Shown: in pieces, positions 23,201 through 34,535 of the stretch | How the letters are laid out: every line of letters begins with the position of its first letter | How positions within the stretch are numbered: the first letter of the stretch is position 1 | From: Oikopleura dioica | Taxonomy: Eukaryota > Chordata > Appendicularia > Copelata > Oikopleuridae | Length of the DNA stretch: 64,000 bases | Assembly: GCA_907165135.1 (NCBI GenBank) | Contig: OU015566.1 | Coordinates: 1,614,501 to 1,678,500, forward strand | Direction of reading: 5' to 3' | Notes under the pieces: model-generated | Database searches by the model: none | What the model was told of the DNA's origin: nothing | Seen by the model: the letters and a program-made list of their open reading frames with translations, nothing else | Program-made: the position numbers and the translations under genes

Positions 23201-26200
23201 CGAGCGGAGCGAGTTTATCGTTTTTTTTTAGTTGGAAACACTGCCATTTTGAAGAAGCTGCCGAAGCGGGCTTACCAGCTTTGTATGATCGACGGGACAT
23301 TTTTCGTGGCTGGCGCCTGGCGCCAACTCATCACATTTTCGATGTCCTTTCCCGATGGAATGGGCAATGAAAAATTTGTCATGGTAGCATCAATCTACAT
23401 GCTTAGCCAGGCCGAGGAGGATTACAGGGAAGTCTTCGGCAATTTGTGGGATGTTTTGTTCCACAAGTTTCCTCAGGTCGCGTCCCATCTTTTTTGCCAA
23501 ACGGATGCCGAAGCGGCTCTCTACAACGGGTAATTTATAGTTTATCTATTATTCTTAATTATATTTAGAATAGAGAAGGGCTTTGCCGACCGTGGAGTCC
23601 AGGCATACGTTTTTCTCTGTACCACCCATACGGAGCGTGCGAATTTCAGACGCCTCAAGAAAATACTCCGTTGGAAAGAAGCTCCGCCTGCTGCGAGGCT
23701 GTGCCTCTTTCTTCTAAAGATGCTTGTACGCACGTTTGCATTAATGCCTTTTAATTGAATGTTTTAGCAATTTCTGCGCCCCGATTTAATTTACTCGGTG
23801 ATGCAGTATTTATTCTGCGTTTTCTCAAGAGTCCCTCATTTTGGCCGTCGGCTTGCGTAAGTAAAATGATGTCAACTTGGCAATTTAAGTTTTTAGGTTT
23901 TTCATCAAGTCCTTATGCCATCGAATTATCCAGCATAAATGGGGAAAACGATTTTCATACTGGAGGCTGATGCTGATTCTCCGACACAGAATCGACGGGC
24001 TAAGACTCAATACGAATCCTTCGGAGAGTCTAAATAATAGTCTTAATTCTGCGTACCGGGCAAAATTTGGAAGAGTAAGTATAATCAAATTGATTTTGTA
24101 GTTTTGTTTTTTTAGCGTCGCGCGAATTTTCTTTCCGATCTACAAGTTCTCTTTGAATATTTCGAGGCCTCTGGTTCTAAAGCCTTGAAGGGTGAATTCA
24201 TTGAGTATTACGCCGATCCTGCCTACAAAAACCGGAATCAAGCCCTCATCAAAAAAGTTATGGAACACTGCGAATCCATAGATCGCGTCCCGATTGGCGA
24301 GCCCGTTGGCAAAGAATGGTTTCTCACTTGGATGGATATCTGCTTAGACTTTTATAAGGTAATATTTTCCTATTGTTGTTTTTGCTTATTATATTAAGAC
24401 AAACGAAAAGAAGAATAGAAGGAAAAATCACCGTCTTTACGAGCAGATGCAGCGTGAGAATCTAGTGGCGACACTTGAATCCACTTGTGATTTTTCTGTC
24501 AATCCGCCCCCTCCTTCCGTGACGAACGAGAATGAAAATAATATTGACAATGACGACGCCGACATGCAGGTCAATGATGTCGACCCTAATCGCCCGGAAG
24601 TCCCGGAAGGAAGCAACGATATCTTCTTTGGAGACACGGGATATAATTGCCCCGAGGGGCCCATGTCATGGCAACCGCGCGAACAAACTGCTCACATTGC
24701 GCCAGAAATTAGCATGCTTAGTGTCCGAAGAGAAGTTGAGCGTTACAACTTTCTGCAGAATTTGCATTCGAACGATGCAAACAGTGAATCTACTCAACTT
24801 GGTCAAAGCGTTCAACGCCCTTCACCTGGTTCCCAAACTGCGGCTTCGAATAGCCAATTGGCGTCCACTTCTGGCGGCGCTATTTCTCAATTCCCGCAAA
24901 ACAGCGCCATTCCAATACCGACGAGTGTTCCTGGGTCATCTGCCGCGAGCCTCCCCGATTGCATGGTAGATAATCCCGATTGCGAACTTGACGAGGATGG
25001 TTTTCCGAAATTTAAAAATCCATTCGAAAGTTCTGATGATGATGATGCGCCGTTGGTGAACGCTGCCCAAGATGGAACTTTGAATAGTCAATCTGCGCCG
25101 ACGAAAGAAAATATTCCGCCCCAAGCTAATACTATTCACGATCCCATGTCCTTGCAAGGAGATGTATTCCCCGAGAATAATGCGGGCGGTCCAATGCCCG
25201 GTGATGTAAACGCCACACAGATTGACACTGCGACGAAAGTGATGTCCGACGGGGAGCCAGAAAGCTCTCCTTGTAATATTACAGATGGAATGGAAACCTC
25301 CCCATCTGAAAATGTCATCAAAGAAAATGTTCCTGGCAATTCTCGAGACGATGCAGCTTTTAAGAATGCAATTTCTGCCACGCTTGCTAACCCGGGTATT
25401 GTTCCTGCGAAAGAGTCAGCAATCGCCCGTAATCCGCGATATTCGAACTCTTCGTCTTTAATTGGATTAAATGAAGACGATATACCATCTCTTCATCAAT
25501 TTGAAGGCAAAAATAAGAAGCAGCGATTCGAGGAGTTCGACAGGGGTGCAAAGCGAATCGACAAGGAATCAAGAGACATCGACCTTTCAGCGGCGATAAG
25601 TTCATTTTCTCGTCACAAGGAAAAACGTCTGTCCGACAAAACTTTGGCTAAGCATGATCGCGCTGAAGCTAAATGTAAAGGAGTTCCCGCGTCAATTTTC
25701 CGGACTATTGAAAATTCAGACTCAAGTAATCAACTTCCTTCGCCCGCATCAAAATCTCAATCGAAGAAGAATGGGAAGTCTCAAAGCGGTAGAGGCGTTT
25801 GTTTCGCCGACGATAAGGATGGAACGCATGAGGTATAACATTGTCAGCTTTTTGACTTTTAGTGGAGACTTCGGCGTATCTTATTTCCTTAAATCTTTTC
25901 TAAGGAGAAAAATGAAGTCATGGCGGCAAGGACAACCAGCAAAAGTTCGAAGGAATCTTCACAGCCAACTCCGCCTGATTCAGGTGTCCCTGAGGCATTT
26001 GATCCATTTTCGCCGCTTAAAACCAGACGTGCCAGGAAGATGGAAGAAATGAGCTTGCGAAACGTAGGGGTATTTTCTTTTATCATTATTTCGTACTAAA
26101 TATTATAGGGTAAATCAGTCGATAGTAAGAAACCGGTCACAAATTCATCCGCAAGCAAGTCTACTGGTGGTCGTGCTCTTAGAAATCCCCCATCAGAGAA

Positions 26201-26397
26201 GGTAACTTCTTCTTTAAAATGCGATAATCCATTTGTAAAGGTGAAGGATGCGAGAAAATCGAATCGACGTGGAGCTTGTTCCACGACAAATCAATTCGAC
26301 TCTATCCTGGGCGACAAAGATGGGCAGCCATTGCGAAGGTCAAATAGAAACAAAAAATAAATTTAAATTATTATACAGCTTCAAGCCTGAGCACTGA
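20280..26397 (+). CDS. Mutator-like (MULE) transposase with long disordered arms
   Basis: DDE transposase expected to recognise the TIRs and cut the element out. The start at 20280 ([13 protein letters not shown]) leads into six or more short exons of Ser/Lys-rich, probably disordered sequence, then a Gly/Asp-rich minisatellite (21832-22107). A Cys/His zinc-binding region follows (about 22570-22690, [10 protein letters not shown] ... YSHCFF). The catalytic core has MIDGTFF (first Asp, 23291), QTDAEAAL (second Asp, 23513), a CTTHTERAN Cys/His element near 23617 and [15 protein letters not shown] (Glu, 24024). This is the usual MULE DDE layout. A C-terminal disordered arm runs to TGA 26395-26397. 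The total is roughly 1,500 residues, far longer than most MULE transposases. Introns are about 40-60 nt except two that carry palindromes. Confidence 0.85.
21132..21146 (+). repeat. Internal palindrome copy (GGA centre) in transposase intron
   Basis: GCACGCGGAGCGTGC, preceded by TCTATAAGTTTATT, inside the 160-bp intron at 21081-21243. That intron is longer than its neighbours. Confidence 0.85.
21832..22107 (+). repeat. 24-bp coding minisatellite
   Basis: Eleven units of 24 bp encode DG(N/R/G)(G/A)TG(S/D)G, in the transposase N-terminal arm. The unit length keeps the frame. The array is open in several frames on both strands, which creates a spurious 200-codon minus-strand ORF (21664-22266). 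Confidence 0.9.
23200..23214 (+). repeat. Diverged internal palindrome copy in transposase intron
   Basis: GCGAGCGGAGCGAGT, preceded by TTTCTAATCTTTAT like the other copies. The GGA centre is kept but the arms no longer pair fully. Confidence 0.6.
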
Positions 26398-26399
26398 AA

Positions 26400-27099
26400 T
26401 GATATTAAATTTATCCCTTGAATTTACTCTTTTTTATTCTGTACTTGTCCTCATTTCTTATTCTTTTAGTGAAACCTCAATCTTACGAACTAAAATATGG
26501 GAATTCTTAAATTGCCAATGGGATAATCATCTTCTCCGAAAGAATGGAAAAACAAAGATTAAAATTTTTATCGGACATGGCGTCGATTCCAGGGAAATCT
26601 CATCCTTACTTGCCATGGCAAAATTTGGAGCTTATATCGCGCTAAGCGAAAATTCTCACCGGAAGACCATTGTTGGGATTCTGTTCTTACAATCCGCAAA
26701 AGAATGCATCGACGGCATTCAATGTATTTGGTCCGCAGGCAGCCGTTACGGATATTCAAGTGTTGAACTGTTTATCAATTTTTTGAGCTATTTTATTACC
26801 GGTAAAATTTCTGTTATTTTTTGAATTAGATAATATTATCCAGATGTAACTGTTTTTGGCGAACCTGGCTCTCCAATTTACGTCGATATTGTTGAATGGC
26901 ACGAGTCTTGTCTTCGGGAAAAAAAACGCCCCCTCATTCTTCCTTTATCATCGTGGCCTTTTATCAAGAGGACAATTAGTGAGGGAGGCGAATCAATGGA
27001 TACAAAAACTCCAATTAAATATGTTTATTATTAGATCAATCATCCGTTTATTAAAATTGCTCTTGTCTGATAAAGTTATTAAATACTAAGATTTAAGAT
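26400..27099. other. Stretch between transposase and PCNA, possible unidentified exons
   Basis: A plus-strand frame at 26399-26824 (up to 141 codons, with KIKIFIGHGVDSREISS) and a second at 26856-27089 are open. I cannot chain them or recognise them. They may belong to a small gene or be remnants. Confidence 0.3.
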
Positions 27100-28145
27100 A
27101 TGTTCGAGGCGAAGTTTAAGAAGGCTGAGACCCTGAAGCGAATCGTCGATTCCGTCAATCCCCTTTTGGGCGCCGTTTTTTTCAATATCAAGCCGGAAGG
27201 AATCGCCATGCAATCAATGGATTCTGGTCAAGTTACATTGATCCAATTGGTATTGAGGAAACAAGGTTTCGAACATTTCAGATGTGACAAGGAAATTCTT
27301 CTCGGAGGTTATTTATTGAATTTAGTTGGATCATTATGTTATTTTGCTAGTGAATATTACTCATCTCCAGAAGATACTGAAAAACATTCAACCAAACGAA
27401 ACTCTTCTTTTGCAGGGCAGTGAAAACGACGAAATCGATATTGTTTTTGGGCATGAGGTTGGTTTCGTCTGCGCTAATCATTATATATGTGCATTTTAGT
27501 CGGCTCCTCATGCTTATACGTATCATATGAAGCTTATGGAGATTGACTGTGAAGCTCTCGACATTCCTGCCAATAATTACTGGTAAATCAACGCAGCATT
27601 TCGGTCTATAATATTCTACTTAGTTGCTCGATCACTATGCCCACTTCTGAATTTGACAATTTAATCAAATTCATGTCAACTGGCGGCGAATATGTCAAGG
27701 TCGACGCAACTAGTGGGCAGGTGATCTTTAGCTCAGAGGGACAATATGGTACGGCGGAGATGCCATTTACCGAACTCTTTAACGAAGATCCAAAAAACAA
27801 GCTCCTCGTTGTAGACGTGAAAGAATCAATTTGCTCGGACTACATTCTCCAGTAAGTTATAATTTAAAACTTCCTTTTTATTTTATTCTTAAAGGTATCT
27901 TCAATTCTTCAGCAAAGCTTGCTGCCTTTCTGAAAATGTAAAATTTCAGCAAGATTCTGGAATTCCAGGCTGGTTGTCTTATTTAAAAATTTGTAAATAT
28001 TTTTAATAATTTAAATTAAACTTTCTCAGTTTAAAATGAAAAAAAAAGAACGAAATATGACAACCCTTTATCAGCACAGTTTACTTTTGAGATTGAAGGC
28101 TACGGGCACTTGAAGTTTTTCCTATGCGCAAAGGCCGACGAGTAA
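27100..28145 (+). CDS. PCNA: Sliding clamp PCNA, copy 1
   Basis: Ring-forming processivity clamp for DNA polymerases, loaded by RFC. ATG at 27100 gives MFEAKFKKAETLKRIVDSVN, followed by GIAMQSMDSGQVTLIQL and FRCDKEILLG, the classical PCNA start. Exon 2 (from about 27360) reads VNITHLQKILKNIQPNETLL. Exon 3 has MKLMEIDCEALDIP, and exon 4 covers the second domain (KLLVVDVKESICSDYILQ). Later exons have YLQFFSKACCLSENVKF and the C-terminal strand EGYGHLKFFLCAKADE, with stop at 28143-28145. The exon junction around 27940-28060 is not resolved. Length fits the family (about 260 residues). The gene is only 100 bp upstream of a second PCNA-like gene, so an operon is possible. Confidence 0.9.
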
Positions 28146-28245
28146 AATGAATAATGAAAAACTGGCAGATCAGAAGAAAATAATCCTGTGTTCCCGCCTG
28201 AATATTTTCGTAGTTTCCTTTGTTAAATGTTTTAATTTTTAGACG

Positions 28246-29531
28246 ATGTTGATCTGCAAATTCAAAAGAGCTTTCCATATGAAATCAGTTTGCAAAACAT
28301 TGGGCTCGCTGATGGAGGAATGCGTTATAAAATCTGATGCAAACGGACTCACCTTCCTCTCGACAGATGCTTCAATGTCAACGTATATCACCGTATGTTG
28401 ATAATGATCACTGCCGAATAAGATTGCTCTGATGGAAAGTCGGCCTATTCTTGATCGACTAAAAATATTTTAGGTGAATTTTAACATTGCCGGATTCCTT
28501 CAATATCTCAGCAGCGGAACCATTTATCTTGGAGGTACTAATAAATCTGTGAAAAAATTGGTTTATTCTCAATAGTCTCCCTGAAAGGAATCAACAATGT
28601 CCTAAACTCTATTCCGAATGATTCCCCCCTTGAAATTCTTTGCGACTCCGAGTGTCCTGATGACTTTATAATTGGATCAGTCGATAAGGTTTGTTTTTTT
28701 TTCTTAAGCAAATCGTTAACGTTTTTAAGATTGGTGTACCGATGAGATTCAACATGAAGGTGCTTGAGCTCGATTTGGAAGAGGTGAACAGACCAGAACT
28801 TGCGTACGGGTAAGAAGTGGATTTTTATTTTATTCAGCGCTGTTGAATTTCTAGTGTTAACGTTTTTCTGAGTTTTATGGCATCTTCCGTTAAAAGAGAC
28901 TAATGATTCTCCGCATATAATCGTGGTGAAATGCAGGCGCTTCGAATTCGACAGCTCTGATTTCATCTTTATAATTTTATTTTATATTTCTAATTGTTAT
29001 ATGCAAGCGGAGCTTGCATGAATCTCAACGTCAGTTTAAAATATAAGCGATGATTATACAATTTATGGCGTATATTCCTATATTCATATTATTGTAAATT
29101 AATCTTTAGGGCAACTGTCATCCTATCCTCAGCACGATTTCAGCGGGACATGCTTCATCTTAAAAATGTCGCTGACAAAACGAAGATCACTGTCTCAGAA
29201 GGCGAAGTCACTTTCTCTGCAGTGGATGCTGACAGAATGAACATTGTCCTCGAGGAAACTGATGTAATGGCTTAAGACTACGATTCGGTCAAAGTGCAAT
29301 GTGATGTCCCTGTCACCCAGACATTCGGCCTACGGTTGATATTATTTTTATTGTTAATAGCTCAATTTATTCTTTTACAGTTATCTTCATCAGTTCGCCA
29401 AGGCTTCTTGTGTTAATCACTTTGTGAAGCTGCATCTTGATAAGGATAACCCAATGTTCATCACCTACGAAATGGACACCGTCGGAACCGTGGATTTTTA
29501 TCTTTCACCTCAAATACAAGATCGAGAATAA
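28246..29531 (+). CDS. Sliding clamp PCNA-like, copy 2 (in-frame stop)
   Basis: Diverged PCNA paralogue. It starts soon after a TTTTTAG acceptor with ICKFKRAFHMKSVCKTLG, then NGLTFLSTDASMSTYIT, matching the N-terminal domain. Next come FNIAGFLQYLSSGTIYLG, and MRFNMKVLELDLEEVNRP for the interdomain region. The C-terminal domain has YLHQFAKASCVNHFVKLHL and VGTVDFYLSPQIQDRE, with stop at 29529-29531. A TAA at 29273-29275 interrupts the second half (VMA-stop-DYDSVK) with no obvious intron to remove it, so this copy may be inactive or carry an error. The intron at about 28811-29108 is long and holds a palindrome copy. It could form mixed rings with copy 1. Confidence 0.75.
29003..29017 (+). repeat. 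Internal palindrome with compensating arm changes
   Basis: GCAAGCGGAGCTTGC, preceded by TTTCTAATTGTTATAT. Both arms differ from the consensus at mirror positions (C to A on the left, G to T on the right), so pairing is kept. It lies in an intron of PCNA copy 2. Confidence 0.85.
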
Positions 29532-29693
29532 AATTCCACAAATAAATATTAAGTGTCATTTGAAGTTTCATTTTTTCCTTTTAGAATGAGTTCTTTTGCT
29601 GAAATTTCGAATTCGGGCTAAGCAATGATTGTTCTCTGTTTGAGTTGACGGAGACATTTTTGTCGTGAAAATTATCTTTGATCTATTAACAAA

Positions 29694-30426
29694 ATTCGAA
29701 AAAGATTGTTAAGCCCACACAAGAACAATCTAAAAAGGTGCTTTGAGTGCCAAATTTGTCTCTCTGGCCGTGATACTCAACGGCAGCACTTTTGTCCTGG
29801 CTGCTCAAAATTGCTGTGCTTTTCTTGTCTTCAGAAACATTGTTCTAATTCAAGAACCCGCGGGACTGTTCGTTGTCCCCATTGTAACGCTTCAGTCAAC
29901 AAGGTTATTTTGTGCGTTAGTAATGAAATACTAATATAGTGTATTAAGTCCCAGTTTACCGAAGTTCTTTGGGCACATGATGCTCTTGACAATGTCTATA
30001 GTAAGGCTTGATCTTTTACATCTTTTATCCCTCTTTCCTGCAAGAACTCGATGAAATGCATGAGCAGCAAAATGCAATGTCACAAAAAACCTCACCTCTT
30101 GCCACCACTGTGAAACAAGAACCTCTGTCTCAATGTTTGTATTTTATTTTTTTTCCAAAATATGAGCCATTTCAAAATAAGCCCCGTTGCGGAAATCGAC
30201 CTCTTCTCGATTCGATCATGATCCTCCTGCGGTCGCGGGCGCTCGGCGACATGAAAGAAGACATGAATGGTGATTATTTAATTGCTACAAATAAAATTTT
30301 TGTATTCATTAGGGCTATTCAAAACGGAATCGTTGCTGTATCTGATGTGTTTCCATCACGAATTCAAAGTGCAAGGGTAACAATTTTCTAACACAAGAGA
30401 TCGACCTTTATTTAGCTGCCTTCTAA
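29694..30426 (+). CDS. RING-finger protein B
   Basis: The first visible exon holds a compact RING: CFECQICLSGRD, HFCPGCSKLLCFSCLQKHC and VRCPHCN. It ends at AAG-GTTATT near 29902. The next exons read SQFTEVLWAHDALDNVY and then a Gln-rich helical stretch (ELDEMHEQQNAMSQKTS), typical of RING plus coiled-coil proteins. Further short exons run to about 30426. The start codon is not fixed: the first frame is open upstream without an ATG, so a short leader exon is likely. Probably an E3 ubiquitin ligase. Confidence 0.6.
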
Positions 30427-30495
30427 TACGAGAGATTATCAGGGCTGCAATAAATAAGTTACTGCATTAAAATCTTTTATCGATATGAATTCAGA

Positions 30496-31249
30496 ATGGC
30501 CGGCGTACTCATACCGAATTGGTTCTGGGTATTCCAGAGATTCGTAGCCGAATTCGGTGACGACGATGTAGTGAGAATTTCGTTCGGGCGTGATTATATG
30601 GAATTTCGCACTCACGGTGAAAATAAGCCGACGAAAAGGATTAGGTTTCGAGCCATCAATGATTACAAATATGTTAATATGGCCAATAAAATATTGGATT
30701 ATATTGGTAAGGAAGAATCTTTGACTAATCTTCAAATTTTAAATTTAGTGAATTGTGATCAGTTGCTGAAAGTGTTTCGGCAATTGGCTGCGTTTGAGAA
30801 GCTAATGGTAGTTTGCGAAAAAGGGCCAATCTCGAAACTAAAGATTTGCGGAAGAAGTGAAACAAACACAATTAAATACTACATACCGATTCTTATATTT
30901 ACGCCGCCTGAGAAAGAAAGAGATCAGTATTCGGTAACTGCAATGGATACTTCCGAACCAACAAGCAAGCGAAGTTCTCCGCCTGTGACTGTTTTAAATG
31001 ATGATAACAGTATTTTTTTCGTGATTATACTTTTCCTTCATCTTTTTTTTAGTTTTCAAAGTGCCTGCGATTCCACCCCTCCGGAAAGAAAAATTAACGC
31101 AACTTCCCTCGAACTCAACAATAACTGAAAACAAGGAAGATTCAAGTGAAAACAATTCAATCCCACGCACAGATGAACAGGTTGAAGCCGAGTCTAAATC
31201 TTCGGATCAGGACGCAATAGATGACAAAAAGGGTTCGTTATGGACTTTA
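30496..31249 (+). CDS. Clamp-like domain protein, Rad9-like N-terminal domain (tentative)
   Basis: ATG at 30496 gives about 150 residues followed by a Ser/Thr/Asp-rich tail. The block CDQLLKVFRQLAAFEKLMVV, followed by a beta-rich stretch, resembles the region of Rad9-type clamps that reads L-x3-FRSLAMLEK. Overall the length and alternation fit one PCNA-like domain, but identity is low and this is pattern matching by eye. An intron at 31008-31052 leads to the tail. A further in-phase 44-nt intron (about 31234-31275, ending TTTTTCCAG) would join this protein directly to the primase small subunit. Alternatively, it ends in its own stop near 31261. Confidence 0.4.
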
Positions 31250-31251
31250 AA

Positions 31252-34001
31252 ATGCCGCTAAGAATAATTTTTCCAGATCGACAGGTTGATTCCGTCCTTC
31301 CCGTCAATATTTCATCTAGACGACAAACTATCAGTGGTTATTATAGGCACGATTTTCCCTATGATTTAATCGAGCGTCTCTGCACCCGTGATGGAGATTA
31401 TGATTTTAAATGGCGTGATATCAGGTAATTTTCCATTCTGTTTACTCTAAATTTCTTCCGCATGGGTAAGGCCGTGGTTATGTGGAATAAAATAAGCACG
31501 GTGAACGTATATTGAATTATGATTTTTTTTCTTTTAAATCAGCTAATTAAAAAAGTTTTATGCAGAAAACAACGAGGAACCAGTTTATAAGGGGGAGTTT
31601 GCCAGCTGATACAACTGGTACGTAATATCTTGGGATCTCTCGTGTCACTGGCGAGTCGAGTACTGCTTGAAGAATAGTGAGAATGTGGTTTCGTTCTAAT
31701 ACTTTTCTGGCTTCTTTGAATTCGTAGAAATTGTGAAGTGTCTGTCGGCTATTTCTGAACATTATTTCAGAGTTATTCGAGTGTAAGCAATGCTGAGTGA
31801 CAAATTTTCCATAAAAATTCCGTTTTTTTTTTTCTTGATTATCCAGTATTTTTGAATAGCTTACCTTGGAAGATCTTTTATTCTCTTTCTTAGTTCTGAT
31901 GTGTTTTCATAGGGATAAACAAATATCCCCCTTAAATTTTCATCCTGCATTAGTGATTTAAATGCTTTTTGCATTCGTCGATTTTGTATTTTTGCGAATT
32001 CATACTGTATCTTCTCGCCCAATGACTCGTAGCCTTCCACGATTGACCAAATTCCTAGCATGTGCATTTTGTTAACATCGATTCGCGTAATGACTTCATT
32101 AAAAACATTTCCGATAAATTGAAAACAGACTTGACCGTAAGCTTAGAAAGGGTTGACTTCGATAAGTATTATTATGGTGCTATTTAATTTTCCTCCAATA
32201 ATTATAATAAATTAAGTAAGATGACGAAAGAAAAGAACAACCCGGTCCTTTGTTTTTTTATCCATTGTTATCCAGACATTGTATGCGTTCTCACAATCTC
32301 CAAAAACTCTATCGAAAAATTCTCTGCTCTTCTTGTCTTCAAAAATGCCGCCAAAAACGTTGGTCTTGTTTTTCTGCAATCATACCAGTCGTTACTATCT
32401 CAAACATTTTTGCTCTATTTCTATCTCTATCGCAAAAATCTTTTGCTCTCACATTTAAGCTTGTAAATAATGAAGCAAGTCCTAAGACTATTAAAGCTTT
32501 TCTCGTTGCGAAAATCATATTTTGCTATATGAAAAAAACAAGAGGCTCTCTCTTATACTATTCGACAGATGTCACTTAAGCTATCCTGGAGGCAGCTGCC
32601 TCGGTACCTGTTCTTTTTCTGATGCACTTAAAACGGTTGCATCTGACGCTTATCAGTCGATGATTTGATGCATATCTGCCCGCAGTTGCATATCGCTAAA
32701 AAACAGGATCAACCAGAAAGTAGCCTTAGGGTTTTACGCATATTCGCTCTTTTTGGTAAAGCGGACTTCTTGTTTTGTCAAACCGATTATATCCATACTT
32801 AAATAATCACTTAACATCTGTTTAGCATAAGCGTCAAGACACTGGATCAAACATATCGCCTTCGTTTAACGATTCTGGAATCTCTGAATGCCTTCAAAAA
32901 AATACTATCGACTAATTTCATCGACCGCTTGGACATCGGGGGATTATTTAAATCTCAGACCCGGCAACGCCGTTTTGGAGCTGATAAAATGATCGGCAAA
33001 GAGGTGATTATGTAAAATATATTTAATTTTGATTCAAATTGAAAGCAAATTACATTTAGTCAATCTTTTTATAGCTTATTCTTGATATAGACGTTGACAA
33101 TTACTCCTTTCGTACCTGCTGCGACACGAAATCTGTTTGCAGAAAATGCTGGCGGTTTATAAAAATTGCGGCGCTTATCATCGACAAAACACTAGTTGAA
33201 GATTTTGGCCTTTCTCAACTTCTCTGGGGTAACTCTTTCTCATTAACGTTTTGATCAATTATTTCTCAAAGTATTCAGTGGACGTAGGGGTGCCCACATC
33301 TGGTGCTTCGATCAAGAGTTTCTCGATGACAGCTATCCGCGTAGACTCTCAGTGTATCAATACTTGTCAAAGCACCTTGACTATTCTGGAAAAAAATTAT
33401 ATCATGTTTACTTGGAACGTGCGCATGAAATTATCTCCGATCAGTGGCTTGACGTGCTTGACGAACAAGGTGCTAAAATTTTTAATAATAAAATCTATTT
33501 TATAATTATTTTATTGTCCCGTTATTGACTGTTTTCAGGTCTCTTGGAATCAAAAGAGTCCATAAAACGCATATTGAAATGCACTGCCCTTTGCGAGTCA
33601 GAACAAGCGCATCTTGCGTCATTGATATCAACGAAGAGAACGAGCGACGAAAAGTGGTCAATTATAGAACGTCGTTTGAACCAAGGAGATACCCGTGATA
33701 GAAATAGCGTCCGTGTTATAAAACTCAAGGTCTGTCTCCCTCAGATCGACGCGTCTGTTGGAAAGGGAAACATCCATCTTATTCGAATGCCGTTTTCAGT
33801 ACACGAAAAAACAAAACAAAGTATAAAGATTTCTTTGTTACATTATTTATTTGATTTGTCGCTCTGCCGATCGACATTCCTAATACAGAATGGGAAGATA
33901 TCGCTGCCATCCCAAAAGTATACAATCTACCAAGAAACAAAGAATTAATGGAAAAAAGTAAAGAATATTTCACCTCCGTGCTCAATAAAAAAATAAGATG
34001 A
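31252..34001 (+). CDS. PRIM1: DNA primase small (catalytic) subunit, PriS/PRIM1-like
   Basis: Makes RNA primers with PriL. Exon 1 has SGYYRHDFPYDLIERL, the conserved N-terminal YYRxLFPY region. A 1.4-kb intron (about 31425-32825) joins in phase to TYRLRLTILESLNAFKKIL and DRLDIGGLF. The next exon carries LILDIDVDNYSF (the two catalytic Asp) and the zinc site CCDTKSVCRKCW. Then comes WVFSGRRGAHIWCFD, the nucleotide-binding SGRRG-x-H motif. The third acidic residue is in LPQIDASVGKGNIHLIRMPF, followed by SVH and PIDIPNTEWEDI, with TGA at 33999-34001. All catalytic and zinc residues are present, so the subunit looks functional. It may start at 31252 or be fused to the clamp-like protein upstream. 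Confidence 0.88.
31547..32140 (-). CDS. Nested antisense gene in the PriS intron, unidentified
   Basis: An exon from about 32137 to 31862 reads YGQVCFQFIGNVFNEVITRI, then an Arg/Lys-rich helix (EFAKIQNRRMQKAFKSLMQD). It ends at a GTAAGC donor. A second exon (about 31775-31547) has LHNFYEFKEARKVLERNHIL. The frame is coding-like, on the opposite strand of PriS and wholly within its one long intron. Family not recognised. Confidence 0.4.
32250..32579 (+). pseudogene. Possible decayed RING fragment in the PriS intron
   Basis: The words KILCSSCLQKC are close to KLLCFSCLQKHC of RING protein B, and the DNA around CTCTTCTTGTCTTCA also matches. The other RING ligands are not in frame. Likely a degraded copy carried in with the intron insertion. 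Confidence 0.3.
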
Positions 34002-34080
34002 TTTACCGTTATCTGCTTCCAAAATAGAGAATTCTTATTTTTCCTCATTTTATTAATATAAATAAATATATTTTAAGAAT

Positions 34081-34535
34081 GTCATTGCTGTCGTCGGAAT
34101 ACCGTCGCCTCATGGAAAATTACAAGACGTATAATTATCGCCATAAGAAAAATTTTTCATTTAAATGACATAGTTTATCTGCTGATGCCTGCTTTGCATA
34201 TTTCAAGCGTGAAATACAATGCGTCACAACGAAAGAGTCTCACGTGCAAGGATATAATGTCATGTTTTCCTTTATGGATATGATGTAAGCACAAAAAGAG
34301 AGTTCATTTAAGTAACTTCGAAAGAGACGGAGTTCAGGCCCTCATGCTCGGACAGATGCTCCTTAATCATCTCGACAGTCACACCATGAATGCCGACGAA
34401 GAACTTGGCTGGGGACTTTCAAAGCGCGAAAAGCAAACTTTGAATGTCATGCTTACAAGGTTTTTCATGAAGATTCATCTCAATTTTTTCTTGTCTTAGA
34501 CGCATCGTCGAATTAGAGAAAAAACTGGATGGCTA
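34081..34535 (+). CDS. Small unidentified protein
   Basis: ATG at 34081 (MSLLSSEYRRLMENYKT), then a GTATAA-ATAG intron to about 34175. An exon follows with ADACFAYFKREIQCVTTK and SHVQGYNVMFSFMDM, a further exon with LMLGQMLLNHLDSHT and LGWGLSKREKQTL, and a short last exon ending KKLDG-stop near 34535. It is about 120 residues, predicted helical, with short introns throughout. It lies between PriS and the next clamp-like gene, so a replication role is possible by context only. Confidence 0.45.

Noticed and set aside
23633-23645. CGGAGCGTGC match in the transposase
   Set aside because: It lies in the conserved catalytic core and has only one arm. It is a chance match.
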